Position numbers and translations under genes: made by a program. Below, one piece after another: positions 45,651 to 58,328 of a DNA stretch of 64,000 nt; positions within the stretch are counted from its first letter, which is position 1; each line of letters starts with the position of its first letter. The DNA is taken from assembly GCA_023079485.1 (NCBI GenBank), contig CM041083.1, forward strand, positions 174,027,480 through 174,091,479, read 5' to 3'. Below the pieces are notes generated by a model, which searched no databases, was not told the DNA's origin, and saw nothing but the letters and a program-made list of their open reading frames with translations. The stretch is from Archilochus colubris (Eukaryota; Chordata; Aves; Apodiformes; Trochilidae).

Positions 45651-48600
45651 AATAAAATGTCAACTTAGATTGTGTTTATGTAACTTTAATTGCATAGCTA
45701 AAAATGTTTGTTACATCAGATCCTTTGTAAATTGAATTTTTTTTTTTTAGAGGTGAGCAACAGCCTGCTAAAGAAATGCAGGTTGATCTTAAACTTGTTT
45801 TGAGATGAAGGCTTTTAAGGCTTTTAAAAGTAATTTGTTAGTTTCTGTTGAGCTGTTTGAGTAAAAAATTTAAAGGATAATTGTCTGAAGACATCTGTCA
45901 CGAAAACCCTTCATGGGAGTGAAATGATTGATAGCTGACAACTTTTAAATAAGGTAACTTGCCACTTGAGATTTTTTTTTTTTTTTGTGGTATTTCCATC
46001 TCCTTAAAAAAAGCAAGATACATCTAGTGCCTTTTCAGAATTAGTAGAAGAGGACTAAAAACCAAACAAACCAAAATAAAATCAAAGCACTCCCAAATTT
46101 AAGAGAGCAAATAAGAAACTCTGCTAGCTGTGTAACTTATTAGCTGATTCCTGTTTTATTGTTGCTCTTCCTGTGGTGCTTGAGCAAATAAGTCCTGCAC
46201 CCCTCCTCCTAACAAAGTGAGCTGTTCCTATGCCCACACACCCCCATTGTGGCAGGGGGAGATGGTATTGGTATGGTTTTGTTGTGGTACCCCCTGGTAG
46301 GGTGCAGCAGGTACTTTGTCACTGCTGGCAGGTAGCTACACCTGTACTCTCCTGCCATAATTAAATAGTTACTGTGTTCCGACTTGGACACATGTTGCCC
46401 TAATCCCTTTCTCTGGCAGCCTCACTGCTTGGCTACTCAGAAAGTTACACTTGAAGGTTTTACCACTTCAGCCAGGCAAATGCAATGTTTCTTAAGCACA
46501 AATGCAAGTTTAGTTACTGGCAGCCACTGGGTGTCAATGCTATAGCTGATCTGTTTGAGGCGTGCCACCCGTTTGCCTCATTTATTACCATTTATCTGTG
46601 GCTCGGTTTGAGTCAGGATTATTTTTATTTTCTGGTTTGGGAGCTGGTGGTTTGCCTCTGCTCTGGGGGCTGGGGATCTGCAGTAGGTGCAGGCAAAGGG
46701 CTGGGAGCGAAGCCTGAGTCAGCCAAAGGCCCTGGCTGAGGAGGAGCATCACTCCAGGGATGAGCTGGGATTAGCAGCGGACTTTTCTGCTGACAGAGGG
46801 AGCGCGGGTTCGTGTTCCAGCCTGGCACTGACTTAGGGCCAGGAGTACATTGTGCGTGGGTGTTTTGCAGTCTGAGAAAGTGAGGGTGGGTGCTCACCCC
46901 CCGTTAACTTAAGATTGGAGACACTTCATCTTGCTGGAGTTTGCGCATTTGTAAGTGCAGCAAGGCATCTCCTACGTGGCACACAAAAGTCTATGAAATA
47001 CACGAGAAATCAAAAAGAATATGCATTTTCTGCATAGTGGCAAGGATGTGCTTTTCACACAGAAGATGAGGTTAACTGATCTACTTCTTGTGAAAATGTC
47101 ATGTCCTGATTTCATGTTAGATGTTGAGCTGATTTTTCACTTTCCACTGAATATGATAGTTCAGTGGTGTCAACATTATCTATTAGGAGTCCAAAATAGC
47201 ACACCGGTTCTTCTGATTAAAACCTTAAAATAAAAATGGCTTTAAGAAAAAGAATAGAAACTAAAGGTAGTAAGATAAAATTAAGGCAGGTAAAATTGTT
47301 CTTAGTTGTACATATAGACTTCCTTAGTACAAACTATGCTCTATAAGCACCCCATCCCCTCAAATGAACTCTAGGGAAGTAAAGTCTGCATGACACCCCA
47401 CTTGGTGGCTACCTTGAGTGGAGCATTTAAGATGTGCTCTGCCAGAGCTGCTGTATTCTAGAACGTGAACAAGTGCCAATAGCAACCAGCATTGCTCAGA
47501 GAAAGCTGAAGAAAGAACAAGATCTGTTTTGGAGATAACAAAAAAATTTTTCTGCAAGTTTCAGGGAAGAATGAAACTTTATTTCTAGTAATAGTCAAGT
47601 AAAAATCAATGTTTTCCCTTACCTGTGTTAGTGGGAGACATGGGCCTTAAGATAGTCTATAGTCCCCAGGGAGCTTCACCACAGCTGTGGGTAGCTCTTC
47701 CTTTACTCAAATTTGATAGCTTTTTGCCTAATTATCATACATAAAATATGAAATGTCTCTATGGTGTGCATATTTCATGATGTCTGTGCTTTATGACAAG
47801 GCTATTGGGATTTATTGTAAAGGAACTATTACAGTTAGGTTTCCTTGAATGGCCTCATCCTTTTAGTCCTCTTTTGAAAATGGGTTTAAATAAAACCTAT
47901 ACTTTTTCTTAAACAGAAAACTCGGGGTTTTGATAGCACTTAACTGGAGGTGGATGTGTTGTTTATTTTTCTCAATGGCAGGTGTTAATGTTGCATGGGT
48001 ATTTACACGTTCTCAACTTCAATGCCAAGGAAACTTGATCACCTAAATTTATTTGTTGCCATTGCTGAAGGAATGAGAATAGATGATATCTAACTGCAGA
48101 GGGATCAATGAATGTAATCCTAAAAGCCTGAGGACAAATAAGCATTGGGCAGATGATTTAGGTGGCCTTATTGGAGGAATAGTCTGTTGTCATGGCTATT
48201 CTGTAGTGAATCGCTCCCTTGGCAAAACAGATTCTGGTTTGTGGTGTATTTGATTCAAAAGCTACACATGGTATGAGGTGTTTGAAAGACTCTGAGAAAT
48301 CAAGAATAATCTTCACAGGAAGTTGTTCAAACCTTTTGATTCTAGGTTAGTGAAAGATTAAATAAATGGCATTTGTTTCTGTTATTTAAAAGTGAAATGA
48401 GTAGGTCTTTGCGAGGCTTTTATCATACAATTATTATTCTGTGTGGCAATACTGCAGCTGAAGACTGCCTTGAAGAACTGCTGTGTATTTCCTCAGTGCT
48501 GGCTACATACCTGTAGGCATTTAGCTCTGTCCTTTGGAATGCTTCCCCAGGTGATATGTGGACCCCCTGGCATCACTCATTGTATTATTCACACGCATGT

Positions 48601-51330
48601 ACATACAGCACACAGGCATGCATATGAATATGTAAGGATATTTTCTGTTTCTGCAATCTGCCAAGTTAAAGATGATTACAGTCATTCCTTTTCACATGGA
48701 GGGCACTAGGAAGAGCCTCAACAGCTGGAAGCTGTAGTTGCATCTGCTCTGCCACAACAGCTGGAGAACAGCCAGCCCAGTCTCACCCCCTGCCCACCAC
48801 AATCTGAGTTTTACTATTTAGTGGCTCACATACCTGCTCACTGCCATCAAAAAGCCCTTTGTAGCAGCTTTCCTTGTCTGTCTGAGTCTCCAGCCTGCGT
48901 TTTGCTTGCTGAGATGCTTCAGGTGTGAAAGTTCAGCTTAGTTTTTGCAGGTGCAAAGTGCTCTCCTCACCTGCACCAACCCGCATGGAAAAGCTGTATG
49001 GCAATGCGGGCCTCTAATTCTTTGTTCCTTTTAAACTTCATTCTATTTCTCCTTTCATGTTTGCCCTTTTGACCTCAGCCCCTTTTCCTTGAAAGAAAAA
49101 GCCCATTCTGGCCTCAAATCTGAATGTTGCTGCCCTGTTTTTGGGTCAGTGTGTGGGCTCCCCTGTCAGAGCTGCCACATAGCAGTAAGGATGCTCGAGA
49201 TGCTCCTGCTGGCAGCTGCTCACGCTGTCTGAAGCAATGTTTCCTAATGTTCATCGGTGGTTTTGAGCTTCCCATCATACTCTTAATTTTCTTTTCCCAT
49301 TTTCTGTTTGCTGTGATGTCTGTGCAGTTAATTGTGTGATTATAGGCAAACCACCTATACAGCCAAAGAAAACCCCTGAGCGGCTTTCTATACTGACATA
49401 GTGAACTAAATTTTGTACCTGACTTTAAAGAGCCTCAATATAGAAATGGGATAACTGCTTGCTTTGCCCACTGTATTCCTTATGATGTGCTCAGCTCCTG
49501 CCTCTGTATGGTTAATTCTGTATCACACTGTTTCAGGAGTTGGCAGTGAAGTTGATGGTTTTTGCTGCCTGGGTTGGAAAGGGGAAGCAGTGTGGTACAA
49601 GGGAGAGGGGCTAAAGATGTTTAGGTAAGGTGTGTGAGGTGGTTTTTGTTGTTGTTGTTTTTGTTTTTTTATATACAATGATCAGCAGTAAAATTACTTT
49701 TTTTTTTTGGTGTTCTAATTTTTTCATAAGACTCCAGAAATTATGTATTCTTGAGATGCTTGTTCAGACTTCTTTCAGTTTCCAAAGCATAATGCTACCT
49801 AAATATATGCTACTCTGTTTGCACAAGTGGTGAACATTTCGTAAAATGAGTGCTTGGTTTTTGGAACAAAAATGCTGATACATTTTGCAGCCACAGATTG
49901 GTGAAGTATGTAGGGTTGTGGCTGAAAAGATTCATCTTTCAGCCCCTTCTGTTTTCGGAGAAAGTTTTCCAATAGAAATCCTTGTTTCATATCCAATGAT
50001 TTATCCAAAGACTGAATTAAGACACAGTGAAGATACCTGGTAAATAGTTTGTTTTCCTCTTTTAGAAATATATAAAAGATTGATATATTTGCTTCATTGT
50101 TAACTCCTATGAAGAAGGAACTGAATTCACTGATGCTGGCTCTAGCTAGTCATAGTTGAGCATATGGTAGTGCATACTAATTTTTAAATTAATTTTGTAG
50201 CATTTTGTTTGTGTGTCTAGTTGCCAGAATGGATTTTAAATATTGGGGAAGCAGTGCTCTTTGTGATGAGAAGCTGCACTTCAGGAATGAAATACACTGA
50301 GAAAAGTCACATTTTGAAGAACAGCATCTTTGCTGCTCCATAGGCAGCTTCAGCATGTATTAAATTGATCTCTGAGGATGAGTGCTATTCACATTTAAGT
50401 ATTACTTCTAAATATACTTAGTAAATATTGTTTATGGATGTTCATCAAGCAAAAGTGCTTCATTCTTGTAACATAGTTTGTGAAATTTAGACATCGTAAG
50501 CTGGCAGTGCAGCACCTGTATGGTGAATTTTCTTAGTAGGTCTTCATTCCTAATGGATGAGGTGGAGGAATAAAAATAAGTCAGGTGCTTTTACTGGATT
50601 GATGATTATCTGCTAAGAACTTTACTAGGCCTCATGCTTGTGCTAGATTTTGATAGTAGATACTGATTTTCACCAGACCACTTAAACTCATACCAAAGGA
50701 GGCAGTGGTCTTTAGTTTGCAGTAAAGGGTAAAGGTTTAGGAGTGCTTTGCTTTGGGATACCAGACCAGAAGTGGCTAGGTTTAAAAATGTATATACTGA
50801 AAGTTCCTGGGACTCTGATAGCTGCTGCATCAGAGATTAGAAATTTGCTGGAGGAGCGAGGGACAGCGCTTGATTTGCTTGGACAGCTTGCAGTTGTTAC
50901 AGTCATCTTGTATCCATCACTGCACAGTATCAGTGTCGTTGTAGTTCTGTTTGTAAATATGTCCTACTGTAGAGTTAATTAAACCCAAAGGTACAAGTCT
51001 TCACTTGTTCTAATTTTTGGAAATGCAAGGAATCCATGCAGCTGGAAGTGCATCCAGTCCTGTTGCCACTTCAAGCCAGCATGCCAGGGATGGCTGTAAT
51101 GGCATTTCTGGGCAGCCTGGGTTTCCCCGAGTGCTTTGCTGATGTGTTAACTGCACCCCAGGATCATGTGGGGCTTCTGTTTTGTTTTTTTTTTTTTTTT
51201 GGTCGAGGCTGGTTTTGTTGCATGAATCTAAGGGTGTAAGTTCTGAAGCCTGGCTCTTGAGCACTTGAGACAATGCACTGTGCATCTGTGGGACATGGTT
51301 TCTAAAGTAGTGTGTATTCAGACTGTTAAT

Positions 51331-51640
51331 TTGGATTGATTGCCAAAAAAGTGCGTGCAAGCAGAAGTGCCCTTAGCCTGTAGAATTTGCTGACTGAATT
51401 ATATCTCCTAGCTCTCCTTTGTAATATGTAAGACCTCTTCTTTAATTAACTTAAAAATTCTCATTTTTTAATTTTTTTTTTTTTGTATCTGTATCAGTAT
51501 TTTAGTATCAGAGGCTACCTCGTGCCAGGCCTCCATGCTTCTTCTGTGCCAGATGTGAAAGGATGCTCTCTGCTTCTTGCATGTTGGTGTCTCCTTTTAA
51601 AATGTTCGAGACACCTCACCTTTAATTAAGTTAGCACCAG
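51331..51640. repeat. Intronic duplicated sequence, copy A
   Basis: Matches 54221-54512 in the same orientation. Shared blocks in order: GATTGCCAAAA, AATTATATCT followed by TAGC, CTTTG(T/C)AATAT, TCAGAG, GCAGGCCTCC or GCCAGGCCTCC, ATGTGAAAGGAT, GCTCT and a CTTCTTGC/CCTTCTTGCTG stretch, with small gaps between. The copies are old. They could be a local duplication or two members of an ancient interspersed repeat. Confidence 0.65.
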
Positions 51641-52225
51641 AATGAAATTTTCATCATGCGCAGAACTCAGGAAGTTAATAATTATTTTTATTTTTTATAA
51701 TTAAATGAGTTGTGTGCATACATGAAGGAGTTATACATATAAGCAGCCTTTGGTCTTTCCGTGGAAGCTGTAGTTGTGGGGAAAGCTGAAGGTTCAAGAA
51801 GGGAGGGGATGCAGAGGGCAGCCTCTTGCTGGTGAGGCTGATGCAGAGCTCTGCATAGCCCGGGCACTGCTCCCTGCTCTGCTGTGGGCAGAAGAGGAGG
51901 GCAGGGAGTGAGCAGAAGTGCAGTGGTTGGGGGGGGACACCCCTGCACCCCTGCCCTTCACCTGGGGCTGGCATTAAATCTCTGTGCTGGCTGGAGCTGG
52001 CTGTGTGCAGCCGGGCTGGTCCCTGCCTGCTCCTTCCCTGGTGGATCCCCAGCTCTGGGGAATCCCTCCTCTTGCTGATGGTCTCTGATACCTGCCTCCT
52101 GGCAGAGCTTGTGGCTGGTTTGTTTTTTGCTCACCTTTTTAAATGTATATAATGTATTCGGGTTTTATTTGTTCAGCACTATTTTTTTTTCCTTTTGGCA
52201 GTCACTGCAAGTGAGCAGCAGAGGG

Positions 52226-53370
52226 TCTTTCTCTTTTCTTTTCTTTTCTTTTCTTTTCTTTTCTTTTCTTTTCTTTTCTTTTCTTTTCTTTTCTTTTCTT
52301 TTCTTTTCTTTTCTTTTCTTTTCTTTTCTTTTCTTTTCTTTTCTTTTCTTTTCTTTTCTTTTCTTTTCTTTTCTTTTCTTTTCTTTTCTTTTCTTTTCTT
52401 TTCTTCTCTTTTCTTTTCTTCTCTTTTCTTTTCTTCTCTTTTCTTTTCTTTTCTTTTCTTTTCTTTTCTTTTCTTTTCTTTTCTTTTCTTTTCTTCTCTT
52501 TTCTTTTCTTCTCTTTTCTTTTCTTCTCTTTTCTTTTCCTTTCCTTTTCTTTTCTTTTCTTTTCTTTTCTTTTCTTTTCTTTTCTTTTCTTTCCTTCCTT
52601 TCCTTTCTTTTCTTTTCTTTTCTTTTCTTTTCTTTTCTTTTCTTTCTCTTCTCTTCTCTTCTCTTCTCTTCTCTTCTCTTCTCTTCTCTTCCCTTCCCTT
52701 CCCTTCCCTTCCCTTCCCTTCCCTTCCCTTCCCTTCCCTTCCCTTCCCTTCCCTTCCCTTCTTTTCCCTTCCTTTCTTTTCTTCCCTTCCCTTCCCTTCC
52801 CTTCCCTTCTTCCTTCCCTTCCCTTCCCTTCCTTCTTCCCTTCCCTTCTTCCCTTCCCTTCCCTTCCCTTCCTTCCCTTCTTCCTTCCCTTTTCCTTCCC
52901 TTCCTTCCCTTCCTTCCTTCCCTTCCCTTCCTTCTTTTTCCTTTCCTTTTTTCCTTCTCTTCCTTCCCTTCCCTTCCTTCCCTTCCTTCCCTTCCCTTCC
53001 CTTCCCTTCCCTTCCCTTCCCTTCCCTTCCCTTCCCTTCCCTTCCCTTCCCTTCCCTTCCCTTCCCTTCCCTTCCCTTCCCTTCTTTCTCTTTCTTTCTC
53101 TTTCTTTCTCTTTTTTCTCTTTCTGTTTTCCTTTTCTTCCTTTTTTTCTCCTTTTTCTTTTCTTTCCTTTTTTCCCCTTCTTTCTCTTCCTTTTTTCTTT
53201 CTTTTTTCTTTCCTTTTTTCCCTTTCTTCTTTCTTTTTTCCTTCCTTTTTTCTCTTTATTTTCCCCTTTTTTCCCCTTTTTCCCTTTTTCCCCTTTTTTC
53301 CCTTTTTCCCCTTTTTTCCCCTTTTTCCCTTTTTCCCCTTTTTTCCCTTTTTCCCCTTTTTTCTCCCTTT

Positions 53371-53404
<34 letters not shown>
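52226..53404. repeat. 1.2-kb pentanucleotide polypyrimidine array, (CTTTT)n / (CTCTT)n / (CCCTT)n, ending in poly-T
   Basis: Almost every base over about 1,180 bp is C or T. Internal order: near-perfect (CTTTT)n at about 52232-52400; the same with CTCTT variants to about 52530; a mixed zone; (CTCTT)n at about 52645-52689; (CCCTT)n at about 52690-52761; a mixed zone of CCCTT and CTTCC variants; (CCCTT)n again at about 52984-53083; irregular TTTCTC motifs; CCCTTTTT/CCCCTTTTTT units at about 53262-53370; T29 at 53376-53404. On the minus strand the units are AAAAG, AAGAG and AAGGG. All three forward frames and the reverse frames stay open for over 400 codons, which is purely compositional. The assembled length may not be accurate because such arrays are hard to sequence. 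Confidence 0.97.
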
Positions 53405-54220
53405 GGGATTGTGTTGTGTGTGAAAGGGTACTCTGGATCACTGGAATATGGACATTCATTTTGTGGCAGAAAATCACCGTGCACTCTTTTTTTCCCCTGC
53501 CTCAATAAGGGCTGTACACATAGCTCAGTGTATGGTCTCTAATTGTCCAAGAACTGCTGGCAGTCGTGCTCGCAGTGAGAAGGCAGCAACTTCTTCAGTT
53601 TTCTTATGCTTTAACTCCAGAAACTGTACCATGGGTGGAGTTTCACTTACCCAGCACTGACTTTTCAAACTACGCAGCTAGATAAGGCTGAAGCAACTTG
53701 CTATAAATGTGGTGACTTGTTAGACCACATTTATTGTGCAAATGAGCTTACATCCTGCAAGATCAGCAGAAACACTTAATGTTTGCCGGGATGGAAATTA
53801 ATTAAAATTTGGCGACTGAAATTAAAGGAATAGATTCGTTGCCCATTGTGTTGTATGAATCTGCCTTTCAGTTCCCACAGTGGGAATTAGTGCAATTGCA
53901 AATGTTTTTTTGGCATGTGTGAGTTTCAAGTCCGAGTCGGTGCTAAGTTCTGGCTTCTGCAGCCTTCTTGGTTTTAGACAGAACTTGTTTCACTTTGTCT
54001 GCAGCTCTTTAGTGTCTGTGAAATATACTTGAAGCCACCAGCAGGAGCAAGGATATACTAAGAGTCCAAAAATATGCTGTTATGTTGGTGGTGGAGGCTG
54101 ATTTGCTTGTAGCCTGCATTTGCTTAAAACTGATTCAAGTTAATCTGCTAATTTGAATGTAATTGTTTGAAAAATAATAAAAAAAGTACCTATGCTGTGC
54201 ATATCTCAAATATATATATC

Positions 54221-54512
54221 CAGATTTAGATTTTGATTGCCAAAAGCATACTTAGACTGAGAAATCTTTCATGTTTGCCAATTAAATTATATCTTATAGC
54301 AATTCTTTGCAATATATAGAAACTCCTAATTAGATATTCAAAAAATGAGGATGCTGTTACTCAGAGATGCCTCATAGCAGGCCTCCGCAGTTCTCCCCTG
54401 TCAGCATGTGAAAGGATTAGGTGCTCTGTGCTCCTTCTTGCTGTTAATGTGTTGATTTCTCTTTCCAAAAATACTCCCTTCAAATGCGAACCTTCAAATT
54501 AGATGTAATTGT
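54221..54512. repeat. Intronic duplicated sequence, copy B
   Basis: Second copy of the sequence at 51331-51640, 2.9 kb downstream in the same orientation, on the other side of the polypyrimidine array. The best-preserved part is around CAGGCCTCCGCAG and GCATGTGAAAGGATTAGGTG (54378-54424). Confidence 0.65.
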
Positions 54513-57500
54513 TTGCAACCCCCACCACCCCTTCTCCCAGAAAACCTGGCTCTGAGGGCATCCCGGTGGTGTGCTGAGGGAACAGAGATTATTCCTGCTG
54601 TTGGTTCCCCTCTGGAGATGCCTAATTAGCAGGTGTAATTTGTAACTGCTTGGTGAGGCCCCCTCTCCTTTCCCTTGCCCCTTGGCCCCTTCCCCTGCAG
54701 CACTGCCCTGCCAGGCTCCATCATCAGGGCACTGCAGGAAAATGTCTGAGAAAACATGAAGAGGTTTGGAAGGGGGAGCAGAAGGCTTTTTTGGGAAAGC
54801 CCAGAGCCTCTCAGGGTAGTGCTGTGCAGATTTCTCTGGGTGTTGGAGTTGTCACCTGGCAGCTTCACCATGCTGGAGGTGAGCAGACTGGTGGGGTCCT
54901 GCTGAAAGGCTGCTGCCTGCCTGTCTGTCTGTCTGCTGGACTGGTTTGCAGGTGCTCCTCTGTTGGCTGCTCAGGTGTGAGGGGGAGGTCAGGGAAGGGA
55001 ATCACAAAGAAAAACCCAACAACCAACCACAACAAAAGCAATACTCATCCTAAAGTGAGGGATTCATGATGGAGGTGTTGTTCCAGGATGAATGTTTATT
55101 GATTAGATTCTTTAATATTACTTCTAATTTATTTAATTTTTATTTTTAATGAGCTTTGTGGTGGTGTTAAGGAGGGTTAAGTTGCCAAAGCCAGATGTGG
55201 TTCTGGTGTTTGCAGTTGCTGTTTGCCTGTCACCACTTCTGTGCTTGTCCTACTTCTGTCCTGCCTCTTTGAGCTGAGCTCTCTGCTCAGCTGCTGGATC
55301 TGCAGCTTGTACCAGAAGTTATTTGAAATTGAGGGTGAGGATGCAGCCTCATGTATGAACTGATCAAATTGGGTCATATAATTCAAACGTAAATAAAACA
55401 GCACTACATATTTTTATCTAGCTAGTTATATTTAGATCTTGATTAATATCTGGGAATCTATAGTGAAGGAAGCAATGCCAAAAAAGGTGTAATTTTTTTT
55501 GTTTGGTTGTTTAAGGGGTGCAAGCCTAGAGTGCGGCTGTATGTTCACATGTTTATTTAATTCAGATCACCTTCATTTTGTCACAGTTGTTAAGGTATCT
55601 TGTCCCTGCCTTCTCTGGGATGGCATCAAAACACAGCTGGGAGGCACTTCTGCATTTTCAGTGCAAGTGGCATGATGCTAGGAAACCTTGGAGAGGGATG
55701 GAGAGGGCTGCACCAAGAGCTTTCTCTTTCAGCTCAAGCTGGGGGAATTAATTTTTTTGTCCTTATTTCCCCTTTTTCCTTGATGAATACACACAACTTC
55801 TGAGTAAAACTGTGGTGTCAGATCTTTAATCACTGAGGGTTTGCCTTTGCTGCAAGAGCTGGGCATCTTTCCTGACACTGTTTGAGTGTGTATTCTAGTG
55901 GGTGGAATATCAGTGCTGCTAATGGGGTCTGGTCCCAGGTGCTGCTGGTGTGTTGAGCCTTAATCCACAAATATAGTAAATCCAGTAAATGCCTTCTTAA
56001 AATATAAACAAGGATGGGGCTGTAAATCAGTATTTTAAAATGCGACCTATTGCATCTGATTTTGGGAAAAGAAAGAGATGTTATCACACTGCAGACTTTT
56101 CCATATTAGAAAACTTGAATTAGTTGCTCTTGAATAATCCAGTTTGTTCAGTCTATGAGAACCTGATACTGCACTCTTGCCTATTTCTTCTTTACAGTTC
56201 TGTGGCAATGACATAGTAATAAGTATTAAAAGAAGAAATCCTAATCTTCTGAGCTTGCAGTCCAAGCCAACACTAGTCATCCCCTGATGCTATGAAGTCA
56301 TTCTTTGCTTTGAGGTTTCTAACTAAGACTTTGCTGTAAACTTCTGCTCTGGGGGAGCAGTAGTGGCATTAGTGAGGGTGTCCTGGCAACCTCCTGCTGC
56401 TAGAGACCATCTTCCTATGGCTGAGATTGGTTCTACAAGTCCACCCCATCCTTTGACAGGGATCCCTTCTTCCTCCTTCTGGAGCTCTGGAAAAAACCTG
56501 AAGATGTAAATGAATTTGCAACAATTGCACAACCCAGTTATGCAACGAGGCTGACGTGGTGGCGTACACATGTGTAGAAAACACCTTTTTAAAGAGATGA
56601 TATTAAGCATAGTTTCACCATCTTCTCCCCAAAGATGAGGGCAACTGCATTAGTGCCTTCAACCCCTGGCTGGTTAACCTGGATATTAAAGCACACCAAA
56701 TATTCAGCATCTGTTGACTGAGGATTATTGTTGATGGAGCAGGAAAATAAATTGGTTCTTGTGGACTGTTTATTTGGGAGGGAGTTTTTTAGCTTGGGGC
56801 CCATAGTCAAGGCAATTAATGTTGCAGTAGTTACTCCTGGGGAAGTGTCCTGCACTGTAGAGAGTTTTTGTACTTTCAGCATAATCTAAACCATCTTTTA
56901 AGTGTGTGTTGGGTTTTTAAATTTTTTTCAAGTGAGCGATGGAGTTTCAGTTGGAGGCTTTGTGTGCTAGTCCAACAGGTCTGTGAGTGAGTGCTCAGCA
57001 TTCTTTGCAGCTGGCAGCCCAGTTCCTTACTTCCTATGGGTTTTAATTTCCCTGGAAGAAGACGCGTGGCACTGCTGACTCTTGCCTTTTGTGTGAAGGA
57101 GGGGGGCTGATGGCAGGGTGCTATAAATGCATTTTTGGGGCAGACTGATTGCTAAGGCTGCCTTGGCAATGACACCAGCCTGTACTGTATTTTGCTGTGT
57201 CACGAGGGCTGGTGCTGCTGCCCTGGGAGCCTGGAGTGGGACCATAGCCAAGCCAGGGTGTGATGCCCCTCATTGCATTCCCTCCCCCCCTTGGGGTTGT
57301 CTGCTGGCTGCCTGTGTCCTCTGTGGGCCTATGAGTGAGCTGGGGGACTGGAGCTGGGGCTTCCTCAGTGGAGGTTATTACCAGCCTGCTTCTTGCAGAT
57401 GTCTTAGACCTAACTGCTGAAGCCTCGGAGCAGGAGATGGGCTTCCTGAGGTCCCTTCCATGTCTTTAACTAAGCAGGTTTACAGTCAGCCACTGGCTCT

Positions 57501-58289
57501 GTGGGAGGTTGTTCTCCCAGGTAAGATGTGCAATCTCTAGAAACTGAATCTGTCCCATCTCTCCAGAAATATTGGGTGCCTTCGTTAATGCGATGTGCTG
57601 AGGCTCTTGACCTGACTTTGGCTGGTGCTTTTTTACATATATATGGGAAAAGAAACCTTTTTGTCTCTCAGCTGCTTCCCTTCTTACTCTTGTATTCATT
57701 CCTGGTGGGCAGAACAAATAAATTAGGATCTCTTCATATGTAATGCATATTGCTGATTGAAAGAAAAATTCTACAAACTAAGCAAGTAGACTGACCTAAT
57801 GACTCCTCATGACAACTGCCTAATTTAAGTTAACATTCAGAATATTTTTATCTGAGTTTACTCCTTAGAGGCTAATAGAGTGCTGCTAGAGTAATTTTCA
57901 GATGAATCATGCCATCTGCCATGCATGCTTTGCTGTTTCAGCAGTAGGGGAGGAGAGAGAATATATATACATCCAGTGGTCTGACACAGTGTGTTTGCAT
58001 TCAATGTAAAACTAATTTAAGTTTCAGAGCCTTTTTTTTTTTTTTTCCCTGGCAGACATTTTATATTTCTTGCTTTGGTTATCAGTTTTACATGCAGCTC
58101 CAGCACTGATATTGCTATCTTGGGTGCCAAAATTTGCAGAGACTCATGAGGCACAGGGCACCCTTGATCTGGCCAGCTAGTGAGTTGAAGCAGAGCATTG
58201 CAAAGTCCTTTTTTGAAGACACAGGTCACATGTTGACCCTCAGGATTTTCAGATTGAGCCAGCTGTAATTTGTGCCCCCCTAAAAATAA

Positions 58290-58290
<1 letters not shown>

Positions 58291-58324
<34 letters not shown>
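58291..58324. repeat. (TAA)n microsatellite, about 11 units
   Basis: Perfect TAA triplets in FOXO1 intron 1, preceded by an A-rich stretch. Confidence 0.95.

Positions 58325-58328
<4 letters not shown>

Noticed and set aside
52109..53542. Very long open frames (437-477 codons on +, 446 on -) rich in Phe/Leu/Ser/Pro or Lys/Arg/Glu/Gly
   Set aside because: They are translations of the pentanucleotide polypyrimidine array. Such sequence cannot contain stops in several frames, so the open frames are compositional.
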